NCBI GenBank assembly: GCA_034096865.1
Contig: JAWQFJ010028301.1
Coordinates: 58,730 to 84,952 of the forward strand
DNA from: Theodoxus fluviatilis
Taxonomy: Eukaryota > Mollusca > Gastropoda > Cycloneritida > Neritidae
Direction: 5' to 3'
Length of the DNA stretch: 26,223 bases
The notes beneath the pieces were generated by a model. The model was not told the DNA's origin. It did not search any database and saw only the letters and a program-made list of their open reading frames with translations. How positions within the stretch are numbered: position 1 is the first letter of the stretch; each line of letters begins with the position of its first letter. This document shows, in pieces, positions 8,303 through 15,470 of the stretch. Position numbers and translations under genes: made by a program.

Positions 8303-10373
8303 TTGGTTCCACAGACGGCGAACAGTTGAAGCAGTGACAGTGACAACGGAAATGGAAGGCGAGAAACGCGTAACACGATCCACTGCACGCGCGGAGGCGA
8401 CAGAGCAACCGACCGAAGACATCGCAATGATGATGAGACTTCTGCTCGACCAAAAGAGACAGCAGAGAGAAGCCCAAGAGGAGGAAAAACGAGACCGCGA
8501 GCGGGAGAAGGCAGAGGAGAAGGCAGACCGCGAGCGGAAGGAGGCAGAGGAGAAGGCAGACCGCGAGCGGGAGAAGGCAGAGGAGAAGGCAGACCGCGAG
8601 CGGGAGAAGGCAGAGGAGAAGGCAGAAGAAGCTGCATACCGCGAAAGGAAGGAGCTCGAAGAAAGAGAAAAAGAGGCACGGAGAGAACAACAAGAAGCAG
8701 AACGTCAGGGAGAGTTGCTGCAGACCATCAAAGCTGGGACAGAGGGACTGCAGAGGGAAATCGAGGCAGTGAGCTGTCGCCTCAGAGAGGAGATAGGTCG
8801 CATTGATGCTAACCTCCAACAGGAAACAGCTCGCCTTGACTCCCTCGAAGGGGAAGTAACCCGGCTTGACACCGTCATCTGCAGACTGGAGAAAAAGCTG
8901 GAAGAAAAGATCAGAAACCTTTCCTTTCATCGGGAGGGACAGCGTGGATATATCAAGTGTTATAATTGCGATAAGATAGGCCACATCGCTCGCTGCTGTC
9001 CACAGAGGAAGGAGAAAGCCACCACCTCCCAGGAAAACTCCACCCTGCACCGGCTCAAGAGCGTGCGCGTAGACCGAGGAGGAGCGGCGATCGAGGTGCA
9101 CATCGACGGCAACCGTCATCAGGCACTGATCGACTCAGGAGCGACCATTTCTGTGATAAAGACTGATCTGTGCCCCTTCCAGAGAAGAGAGGAATCAGCG
9201 ATGGTGCTCACTGACGTCATGAACAGACCGATCCCTGTGCACGGCGTCGTGACAGTAAAGGTGAAGGCCGGTGAGCTTGTTGTTTCTCACCCCTTCGTGA
9301 TCGCCAATGTAGAAGATGACGTCATCCTGGGGATAGACTTTTTGCAGAAGCATTGCTGTGTTATAGACTGGGGACGGTCCCTCCTGCGGATTGATGGACA
9401 TCACGTGCAGTTGAAGGGTCTTGGGGGTGAAGGGAATGCTTCTCTGCGGCCCTCGGGTGCGTTGAGGCGGATCGCCGCTCAAGAGACGCCTCTGGCAGTC
9501 GCACAGAGACAGGACCCGGACCTGCAGCCCATCATCCGCTGGATGGAGGACAGGCCTGTCCGCCCACCCTGGAGGAAGGTCGCCGTTACCAGCCCTGTCA
9601 CCAAGGCTTACTGGACCCAGTGGGATGCCTTGCAGCTGACGGATGGAGCGCTGTACAGAAAGTGGATGGACGAGAAGGGAGAAACCTGCCGCCTTCTCCC
9701 TGTTCTGCCGAGAGCCATGCAGGAGGAAGCGCTGAGACAGGTACACGATGACCCAGCAGCTGGCCACCTCGGAAGGCAGAAGACGTACCGACGCGTCGGT
9801 GAGCGGTACTTTTGGATTGGTCGACACAAGTCCGTTCGCACCTTGTGTCGGCGCTGTGCCATCTGTGCCTCACGGACAAGACCCCACAGTCGCCGTAGTG
9901 GCTCTAGCAAGACTGACAGTTCTGCAGTGGTCGCCGGGCCATTGGTGGATATCCCCCGGGAAGTGCCCCAGGGTGTGGAACCGCTCCAGGGTATGCTGCA
10001 GGCAGTGGGAAAGTCCGCAAGGACACACCTGCAGCGGAGCGTGGACGGAATGAAGACTGGTTATGACCGCAAGGACTATTACCAGACCTCTCCTGATGGC
10101 ACTGCACCGTGGTACCCCAACCCACGGGCTGAGAAGGGATGCACCACCAAGCTTGCCCGGCCACAGAGAGGACGTTACGTGAACCGTGCCCGTCTCTGGA
10201 AGTACCAGGGAGAACTACCGCCGGACTGGTGGCAGTCGCCACGACGCCACCCTGGCCCGACCGACGACGAGCCTAGAGAGACACTGTACCAGGGCCTTCC
10301 TCGGAAGACGGGAGCGTGGATGGAGCGACCCCTGATTACGTACAGACATACACGCGGCGAGGGCGGCATGTGA
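8283..10373 (+). CDS. Fused Gag-protease-integrase-finger ORF of the LTR element, lacking RT and the integrase core
   Basis: Seen: 696 codons from the ATG at 8283 (in the LTR). The second Met, at 8352 (residue 24), is the more plausible start. Order: charged coiled coil with 11-residue repeats (about residues 70-117), further coiled coil to about 212, CCHC knuckle C226-C229-H234-C239, retropepsin DSGA at 284-287 with ILGID at 348-352, then a pre-integrase segment and the HHCC finger H488-H495-C525-C528, then integrase C-terminal-like sequence (about 565-630, around MKTGYDRK) that looks frame-drifted. Known: full Ty3/Gypsy elements have a capsid before the knuckle, RT and RNase H between protease and HHCC, and a DDE core after HHCC. 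None is visible here. Inferred: internal deletions rejoined in frame, so the product could bind RNA and process polyprotein but not reverse transcribe or integrate by itself. Confidence 0.85.
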   Translation: MQRRVQHWFHRRRTVEAVTVTTEMEGEKRVTRSTARAEATEQPTEDIAMMMRLLLDQKRQQREAQEEEKRDREREKAEEKADRERKEAEEKADREREKAEEKADREREKAEEKAEEAAYRERKELEEREKEARREQQEAERQGELLQTIKAGTEGLQREIEAVSCRLREEIGRIDANLQQETARLDSLEGEVTRLDTVICRLEKKLEEKIRNLSFHREGQRGYIKCYNCDKIGHIARCCPQRKEKATTSQENSTLHRLKSVRVDRGGAAIEVHIDGNRHQALIDSGATISVIKTDLCPFQRREESAMVLTDVMNRPIPVHGVVTVKVKAGELVVSHPFVIANVEDDVILGIDFLQKHCCVIDWGRSLLRIDGHHVQLKGLGGEGNASLRPSGALRRIAAQETPLAVAQRQDPDLQPIIRWMEDRPVRPPWRKVAVTSPVTKAYWTQWDALQLTDGALYRKWMDEKGETCRLLPVLPRAMQEEALRQVHDDPAAGHLGRQKTYRRVGERYFWIGRHKSVRTLCRRCAICASRTRPHSRRSGSSKTDSSAVVAGPLVDIPREVPQGVEPLQGMLQAVGKSARTHLQRSVDGMKTGYDRKDYYQTSPDGTAPWYPNPRAEKGCTTKLARPQRGRYVNRARLWKYQGELPPDWWQSPRRHPGPTDDEPRETLYQGLPRKTGAWMERPLITYRHTRGEGGM
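8304..8320 (+). other. Candidate primer-binding site
   Basis: TGG follows one base after the 5' LTR, as expected for pairing with a tRNA CCA end, and continues ttccacagacggcg. I cannot match it to a particular tRNA, so this rests on position and the TGG alone. Confidence 0.4.
8490..8630 (+). repeat. 33-bp in-frame tandem repeat within the Gag coiled coil
   Basis: Units start at 8517, 8550, 8583 and (partial) 8616, each coding for an 11-residue EKADRERExAE-type unit. A partial unit precedes them. The period is a multiple of three, so copy-number change lengthens the coiled coil without breaking the frame. Confidence 0.88.
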
Positions 10374-10695
10374 TGCGCCCCTCTCGCTGCATGTGAGGAG
10401 TTCTTTATTTTCAGTGACAGTATGGACAGTGGTCTTGCAGACATTGACCCCATGGACTGGGCAGATGCTACCGCAAGGAAGCTTTCGCCCATGTGTCAGG
10501 TTTCTGCATCTATGCCACTCATTTTGTAATTCTTGAACTACCTGGACTGCGGATTGACTTTTTCCCGGTATTTCGTTGTTGTTGTTGTTGTTGATGATAA
10601 TGTTGTTGCTAGTTGTGTATTTTTGGAAGTGTAAAGTTCATGATGTTTTGTGGAGATGTACATGTAGTGAGACCGACGAGGTCGTTTCGGTCTTT
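10374..10695 (+). other. 3' untranslated interior of the LTR element
   Basis: No coding domain is visible. It includes a TTG triplet run near 10577-10594 and leads into the polypurine tract. Confidence 0.6.
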
Positions 10696-10708
10696 AGGGG
10701 AGGAGCTA
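10696..10708 (+). other. Polypurine tract
   Basis: aggggaggagcta lies immediately before the 3' LTR, the expected site for priming the plus strand. Confidence 0.75.
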
Positions 10709-11210
10709 TGTTGTGCAGTTTTCTCGAACCTACTGGCAGCATCGCAGGCGCAGTTGATTGTTGTGTATCGGTCAGGTCGTTGGCCTTGACCCGCGACCGA
10801 GTTAGGCTAATATTAGCTTGTTGTGACACAGTAAGTCAGTCGCGTCGCATGTGGGAGTATGTGCGATATTGTGCTGGTAGTTTCTAGAAATTGTGTAAAG
10901 GTATATAAGGAGCGAAAGCGAGTGAGAGAGGGAGAGCAGCAGATACGACAGAGTTAAGGGTGAGACTGAGAGCTTTAATTGGCTCCCGGGGGGGCGAGTT
11001 TCTGCTGTGTGCTGGCGGGCCTCTGCAGTGCTGTGGGCGGGGTGGGGCTGTGTGGGTGCTGCGGGTTGCTGTTGCTGATTTTCACCACTGTAGAGGTCAG
11101 TGCGTGAATAAAGTTCATTGGAAACGATCACCGGAGTCTGTCACTTCGACTTCCTAGCGCAAGCCAGGAGAACCCCCGTACATCAAGATATTGCAGAGAA
11201 GAGTGCAACA
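10709..11210 (+). repeat. 3' LTR
   Basis: 502 bp. Aligned to the 5' LTR it shows two substitutions (in the purine-rich segment after the TATA box and in cctctgcNgtgct), an 8-bp deletion and a 6-bp insertion. TATATAAG is at 10902-10909 and AATAAA at 11107-11112. Confidence 0.95.
11107..11112 (+). terminator. Polyadenylation signal in the 3' LTR
   Basis: AATAAA in gtgaataaagttc, about 200 bp downstream of the LTR TATA box, consistent with a short R region. Confidence 0.6.
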
Positions 11211-11466
11211 CGTACTATCCATCCAAAAGATTATCATTATGCAGATGGGATTGGTTGCCTTACTCGCACAATGAAGTATAATTGTTACTGTTGTATTCAA
11301 AGTCCTTATAATTAGTAGAGTTCACAATATTACACTCTTGTGATTCGAATTTTACCGCATACAAGTTTTACATTTATGGGAAATCGATGTTTAGAAAATG
11401 AACTGACGGAAATATGGCTGCCAGTATCGAGTGTATCACAACAAGCGGAGGAATACACTCAACGAT

Positions 11467-11516
11467 GTGATATGCCATTCAGCATGGCTGAGACTCAGTG
11501 TTGAATGGTGGTATGC
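11467..11516. mobile_element. 32-bp palindromic mini-insertion in a 9-bp imperfect duplication
   Basis: The core at 11476-11507 begins CATTCAGCATGGCTGAGACT and ends GTTGAATG. It resembles the outer terminus of the surrounding transposon (in reverse complement, CATTCAGCGTGGCTGAGACT). It is flanked by gtgatatgc (11467-11475) and gtggtatgc (11508-11516), eight of nine bases equal. This looks like two transposon termini joined with almost nothing between. Confidence 0.55.
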
Positions 11517-11597
11517 ATGTTATGGAAGAATTAAGGCTATCACGTGACCAACCTGTTGCTGAGACTATATTCACTATAGTCTCAGCCACGCTGAATG

Positions 11598-11606
11598 TTT
11601 TAGTGG
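11598..11606. repeat. Right 9-bp target-site duplication of the DNA transposon
   Basis: ttttagtgg, identical to 7122-7130. It is followed directly by ttcactacccc, the expected continuation of the interrupted repeat. Confidence 0.92.
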
Positions 11607-12189
11607 TTCACTACCCCATTTTGGTCACATTTCATAAGGGTCAAAGTGACCTTGACCTTGATGATATGTAACCAAATGTGACTCATGATAAAAGTATAAC
11701 ATGTTCCCCACATAATTATTAAGTTTGAAACAGTTATCTTCCATAGTTCAGGGTCAAGGTCACTTCAAAATATGTATACAATCCAACTTTGAAGAGCTCC
11801 TGTGACCTTGACCTTGAAGCAAGGTCAACCAAACTGGTATCAAAATATAGGTATTACTTTGTTCTATATACCATGTATAGGTGAGGTATCCAATCTAAAA
11901 ATCTTTAGAGAAAATTGAGAAAATGTGAAAAAATGGCTGTTTTTTAGACAATATTTAATGCCCCTGCGACCTTGACCTTGAAGCAAGGTCAAGTCACTAT
12001 GTACGTTTTTTGAGGCCTTTCATCATGCACCATCATGCCAAATTGGGTGTTGATACAATTAATAGTCTCTGAGAAAAATCCATCGTTAAAGTTTTAAACG
12101 GACGCCCGGATGCCCGGACGCCCGGACGCCTGAACGAACGAAACGGGTGAGTACATAGACTCACTTTTGCTTCGCATGTGAGTCAAAAA
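11607..12189 (+). mobile_element. Half-site-rich interspersed repeat, copy 3, right segment
   Basis: Resumes exactly where the left segment (to 7130) stopped and runs to gtgagtcaaaaa. Left and right segments add up to about 862 bp, matching the sister copies. It holds a short cggacgcc array (about 12100-12130) and the terminal gactcac...gtgagtc hairpin. Confidence 0.88.
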
Positions 12190-13487
12190 TGGGTGATGCT
12201 TGATCATGGCAGGCAGTTGTTGACCTTAAACCGATGCTGTGCGAATATCGTGACGGTAAATCCTAAACGAAGGCAGGGGAGAAAAAAAACCCGAACTGCA
12301 TCCGCAAAACCGTTCCGACTCCCGGCTAGAATTCATCGGCTCACGTTCAAAAGACGAACGCCAGCTGAAGGAAAAGTGTCCAAGCAGCGTTTTGTGGACA
12401 CAGCCTGCGATCGTCATGATTGTTTTCGGCACCGAGTACTGTCGGCCGTCGTAGTAACTGTACAGTGTATTTCGACTATCATGATACGACAACGGAAGCG
12501 CGGACGTAGAAACGGTATGTTCCTGTGTGCCATTTCCAAGCAAGCGTCATGCATTATCGACAGGCTCTCTGCATCATCACCTACTCTTCAAAAGGGCAAC
12601 AAGACATAGTCGCTCACATGAACGCTTCTCCTCTTCTTTCTGCCCCGAAGGCGGGCGTGGTGAGGTGTGGAGCGACCAGAGGACTCGATGCTTCTGCGCA
12701 GGACGGACATCGGTGCCGTAAATCCTATCACGGAACTAAAAAGCGAAGGAACCCTCGAGATCAGGCTGTTGTTGAGCGCCCATTGTTCATGTCTTCACAT
12801 TCACCAGCTGAAGTCAAAGTGGTTTGATAGACGTCGATAGTAACCAAATTAGGATGCTGGCTATTCGGTCATTTTCTTCTGTCTTCTAAGGCAGAAAACT
12901 CTTGGTTTCCAGAGGATAATGATTTTACCCTCTTTAAGGTCAATGACCGATAAAGCAGGAACAAGACACCCCAAAGGGCAGATGTCGGATATGTATGGCT
13001 CAGCCGCAGCTCAAATACCCATTGGGAAGATTCCATGGGATGATAAGGATCGTAAATAATGAGATAATTAAAGCTTTGTTCATGAAAAAGGTTTTCAACA
13101 GCGACCACTATTTCCACGTTGAGCTCTACTGGAATTGATCGAGCAGCCAATATATGTTTATGTGACTGTTCAACAGTCTCGATGTTCCCATCGAAAAGGA
13201 AACGATGGAATGACAGAGAGGAAAATGTGGTTTATCCTTGAACGGTGAGTAGCCGGATCTTTCAAGCGGTTCTTTGAAGAGAATCGAGTTTGGAAGGCTC
13301 ATATTCATTCCAATGAGGTAACTCTGATCTGATCATGAGTAACCTTCGTTCTACAGTCAGTACGTGTTGTGAGCAAAGTGATCCATCCAAGATGTCTGCC
13401 TATTGTTAACAGAGATTGGTCATCGAGAACACGCAAAATAAATGCTTTAGGGTGAGCCAGTGTTTCTCGAAAATGTCTCTGTCTGTC
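12190..13487. other. Intronic DNA with no supported gene
   Basis: Plus-strand frame 12178-12609 (143 codons, basic) and minus-strand frames 13126-13308 and 12869-13150 were inspected. The two minus frames are adjacent and somewhat protein-like, and could be two pieces of one decayed frame. I recognise no domain in any of them. Confidence 0.35.
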
Positions 13488-13638
13488 TATGTCTCTGTCT
13501 GCCCGTCCGTCCGTCCGTCCGTCCGTCCGTCCGTCTGTCCGTCAGTCCATCTGTCTGTCCGTCTGTTTGTCTGTCTGTCTGTCTGCTTGTCTCTCTGCAT
13601 GTCTGTCTGCTTGTCTTCTGCTTGTCTGTCTGTCTGTA

Positions 13639-13671
<33 letters not shown>

Positions 13672-13815
13672 GTCTGTCTGTCTGACTGTCCGTCCGTCCG
13701 CCTGCCTGTCTGTCTCTCTGTCTGACTGACTGTCTGTCTGTCTGACCGTCCGTCCGACCGTCCGTCCGTCCGTCCGTCCGTCCGTCCGTCCGTCCGTCCG
13801 TCCGTCCGTCCGTCC

Positions 13816-13908
<93 letters not shown>

Positions 13909-13913
13909 CTTGC
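13488..13913. repeat. Tetranucleotide array (CCGT)n / (CTGT)n
   Basis: About 425 bp of blocks of ccgt and ctgt with scattered variants. The right half is cleaner: ccgt about 13755-13817, then ctgt about 13818-13900. On the minus strand it is (ACGG)n/(ACAG)n and begins about 120 nt downstream of the exon A donor. The 200-codon frames read from it (D-R-Q-T repeats, S-V-C-L repeats) are artefacts. Confidence 0.95.
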
Positions 13914-14033
13914 CGGTCACTCTTTTCCTGCCCTTCTGCGAGCAAACCACGCCCATGTCGGACACCCTTCCATCTTATAAGAGAATGCAAGTCACTGTGC
14001 AGGGAGCGCTGGCATCGAGACGGTGTCACTGAC

Positions 14034-14201
14034 CTCGGGGGAAAGGTTGTCGCGATGGGAGGCCTGCGCGGTGATGCTGCGCATTGTGTTGACACGATAC
14101 CAGGCCGAGGAGTGCTTGTCGTATGCTGACAGTCTCGCAGCGGTCATTCTGGCCACCTCTTCCTCTGACAGTTGGGCGTTTTCAGCCAGCCGCCCCAGCT
14201 C
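14034..14201 (-). CDS. NCX: Internal exon of a probable Na+/Ca2+ exchanger cytosolic loop (exon A)
   Basis: Seen: minus-strand sequence 14201-14034 encodes exactly 56 codons, from ELGRLAENAQ to DNLSPE. It is preceded by the acceptor tgtgtgtcttgcag and followed by the donor GAG|GTCAGT, so it is phase 0 at both ends. Codons are GC-rich at third positions compared with the AT-rich flanks. Known: in NCX the stretch before the first Calx-beta domain reads roughly as a helical segment followed by a S-x-A-F/W-Y-R-I/V motif and R-x-x-T. Here I see SSAWYRV and then MRSIT, which fits. Inferred: this exon lies directly 5' of exon B at 194-366, and the phases agree. If the donor is ignored the frame stays open to a TGA at 13992-13994, so it could instead be a terminal exon. 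No polyadenylation signal was seen beyond that stop. No further exon of the gene was recognised to the right. Confidence 0.6.
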
Positions 14202-14225
14202 CTGCAAGACACACAGAGTCTCAGA

Positions 14226-14275
14226 ATAAATGAATAAATGAATGAATGAATGAATGGATGAATGAATGAATGAAG
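14226..14275. repeat. (AATG)n microsatellite
   Basis: About 12 units of aatg/aata just upstream (minus strand) of the exon A acceptor; its edge lies about 25 nt from it. Confidence 0.9.
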
Positions 14276-15280
14276 TTTTACTGCCCATCATCCCATGCAG
14301 GTTATGTAAAGGCCATCGACAACGAAACAGTAGAGCTGATTAGAGTCTGTACAAGTTCAGTCTCGATTTCCCGAGTTTTCGCCTTTTACTTTTCGCGTCG
14401 TGACACACAGGAGGTATTATTCTAACGCCGATCCCACAGGGAGGTGTCTTAGAGGAACCGGTTCTGCAGAAAAAATGAAGGATACAGAGGACTGGAGTGT
14501 TGTAGCGGCTGGAGTTGTTGTCGTTTCCACTGTCGTTGTCGTCGTCGTAGCAGTTGTTGTTGTTTACCTTCCCAAAACATGCAAATGAAGAAGGCGCGCA
14601 TTCAAAGTGAAGACATGACTTTACATACTCAACATCTAGTCTTTCAGGATGACCGTACGCCGATTATGTGTCGCCCCTCTGTCTAATGGACTCCGGGACC
14701 AAAGGAAGATTGAATTGCGTCCGCCTCGTGGTTAGAGGACCCCGTCCCTATGGTACACCGCAGGTCTCGGGTTAAACTGTACTTCTCCAGGAGTTCTACG
14801 CAGGTTCTCTGAGGCTTCATCAGTTGCACACCTTTAGACGCTACAGGGAGTCTTGTTCTCGATGCGGGGTGCACTGGCATCCAGTGGTGACGTCAGAGAA
14901 TGGGTGAGATGAGAGCCCTTTTAGAAGCTCGCACTACGATACCTCCTTCAAGGTCTTTGCCGTGCCAAGGCAAAACAAAAATAATAGCAATTAAAGCAAA
15001 GTTCCTGCCCCCTCCTTCTTGTCTAAAATGTCGAGATAAAAAGTTTCAGGCAGCCCAACCTCCCCCCCACCCCCGATCCTGTCTTGCATGAGTGCATGGT
15101 CAGTGTCGTTTACTAATAGGAGTCATATTGAAAGACCGCACTTGATCTACTTGCTTATTGATGAGGTGACGTTTAACCCGCCTAATCTTACTCTCTTACC
15201 TGTAATTAGTCCACTGATGCGCCGTGCCCCTTATTCGAGACAGCAGTGAGAAAATGGTAATAGAAAAGTTTCCACCTTTA
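14276..15280. other. Intronic DNA; one possible tRNA-like SINE head
   Basis: Mostly unrecognised. At about 14718-14782, cctcgtggttagagg followed 35 bp later by ggtctcgggttaaact resembles a tRNA A box/D arm and a B box, as in a degraded tRNA-derived SINE. The B box is mutated and no acceptor stem pairs, so this is not a tRNA gene. A C-rich tract lies at about 15060-15076. Confidence 0.3.
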
Positions 15281-15320
15281 ATACTTCGGCAGTCTCACAT
15301 ATACTTCGGCAGTCTCACAC
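15281..15320. repeat. 20-bp tandem duplication
   Basis: atacttcggcagtctcacat at 15281-15300 is repeated at 15301-15320 with one change at the last base. Confidence 0.9.
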
Positions 15321-15321
15321 A

Positions 15322-15470
15322 GTTATTTGACCGGAAACGTATTCAGCATGCTGGGGATTCTCGAACTGAAGCGGAAAACTGACTGGAAGGCCCACGTTTC
15401 GACACTCGTGCATGCATACAACTGCACTCCACAGGACCATGGGAATTTCTCTCCACTATCTCTATGCAAC
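15322..15470 (+). pseudogene. Ty3/Gypsy integrase core fragment
   Basis: Seen: a short piece in one frame (QLFDRK) is followed, after a frameshift near 15345, by SMLGILELKRKTDWKAHVST and LVHAYNCTPQDHGNFSPL. Known: Gypsy integrases have, after the catalytic E, a segment of the form RFNRTLLxMLGTLE, then DWKxxVxxLVHAYNxTxxxxTGxSP. The match in spacing and identity is strong. The rest of the element is absent on both sides, so this is a relic. It is not part of the 7799-11210 element, whose integrase core is missing, and the two pieces do not overlap in domain content. Confidence 0.75.

Larger units (their letters stand above)
7799..11210 (+). mobile_element. Ty3/Gypsy-type LTR retrotransposon, non-autonomous deletion derivative
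   Basis: Complete 3412-bp element: 504-bp 5' LTR, 2406-bp interior, 502-bp 3' LTR. The LTRs begin TGTTG and end CAACA. It is flanked by a perfect 4-bp duplication, cgta (7795-7798 and 11211-11214). The LTRs differ by two substitutions and two indels (8 bp and 6 bp), which indicates a recent insertion. One long ORF is present, but large parts of a normal Gypsy pol are absent. It is inserted in a DNA transposon that is inserted in a half-site-rich repeat, and it lies antisense to the putative host gene. The domain order (protease, then the pre-integrase segment and HHCC finger) supports Ty3/Gypsy and excludes Copia. Confidence 0.93.
7131..11597. mobile_element. Non-autonomous TIR DNA transposon (Mutator-like candidate), split by an LTR element
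   Basis: Seen: it begins CATTC and ends GAATG. The 18-mer aacaggttggtcacgtga (7162-7179) is perfectly inverted at 11540-11557. It is flanked by a perfect 9-bp duplication, ttttagtgg (7122-7130 and 11598-11606), and the empty site is visible in sister copies 1, 2 and 4. Without the LTR insertion it would be about 1.05 kb. It encodes nothing recognisable; the 68-codon frame at 7327-7533 has no motif. Known: 9-bp duplications typify Mutator-like elements; Merlin can also give 8-9 bp. Inferred: a MULE-type non-autonomous element. The left TIR contains a 7-bp hairpin (7142-7160) and the right TIR a 12-bp hairpin (11558-11586) at the corresponding position, with different sequences. Confidence 0.85.

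Noticed and set aside
8220..9119. 299-codon minus-strand frame across the LTR element
   Set aside because: Shadow of the Gag-protease ORF on the opposite strand; leucine-rich because the sense strand is rich in GAG/AAG codons.
12178..12609. 143-codon plus-strand frame
   Set aside because: No recognisable domain, no splice or promoter context, and its start overlaps the end of the half-site repeat.
12869..13308. Two adjacent minus-strand frames as one disrupted gene
   Set aside because: Plausible protein-like composition, but no family recognised and no splice sites linking them; too weak to call.
13487..14095. 202-codon minus-strand frame of D-R-Q-T repeats
   Set aside because: It is translation of the tetranucleotide array joined in another frame to exon A sequence; there is no coding evidence beyond openness.
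13992..14201. Reading exon A as a terminal exon ending at the TGA at 13992
   Set aside because: A consensus donor GAG|GTCAGT at 14034/14033 leaves phase 0, matching exon B; no polyadenylation signal follows the TGA. Kept only as an alternative.
14718..14782. Functional tRNA gene
   Set aside because: The B box lacks the invariant GTTCGA core and no acceptor stem can be paired.
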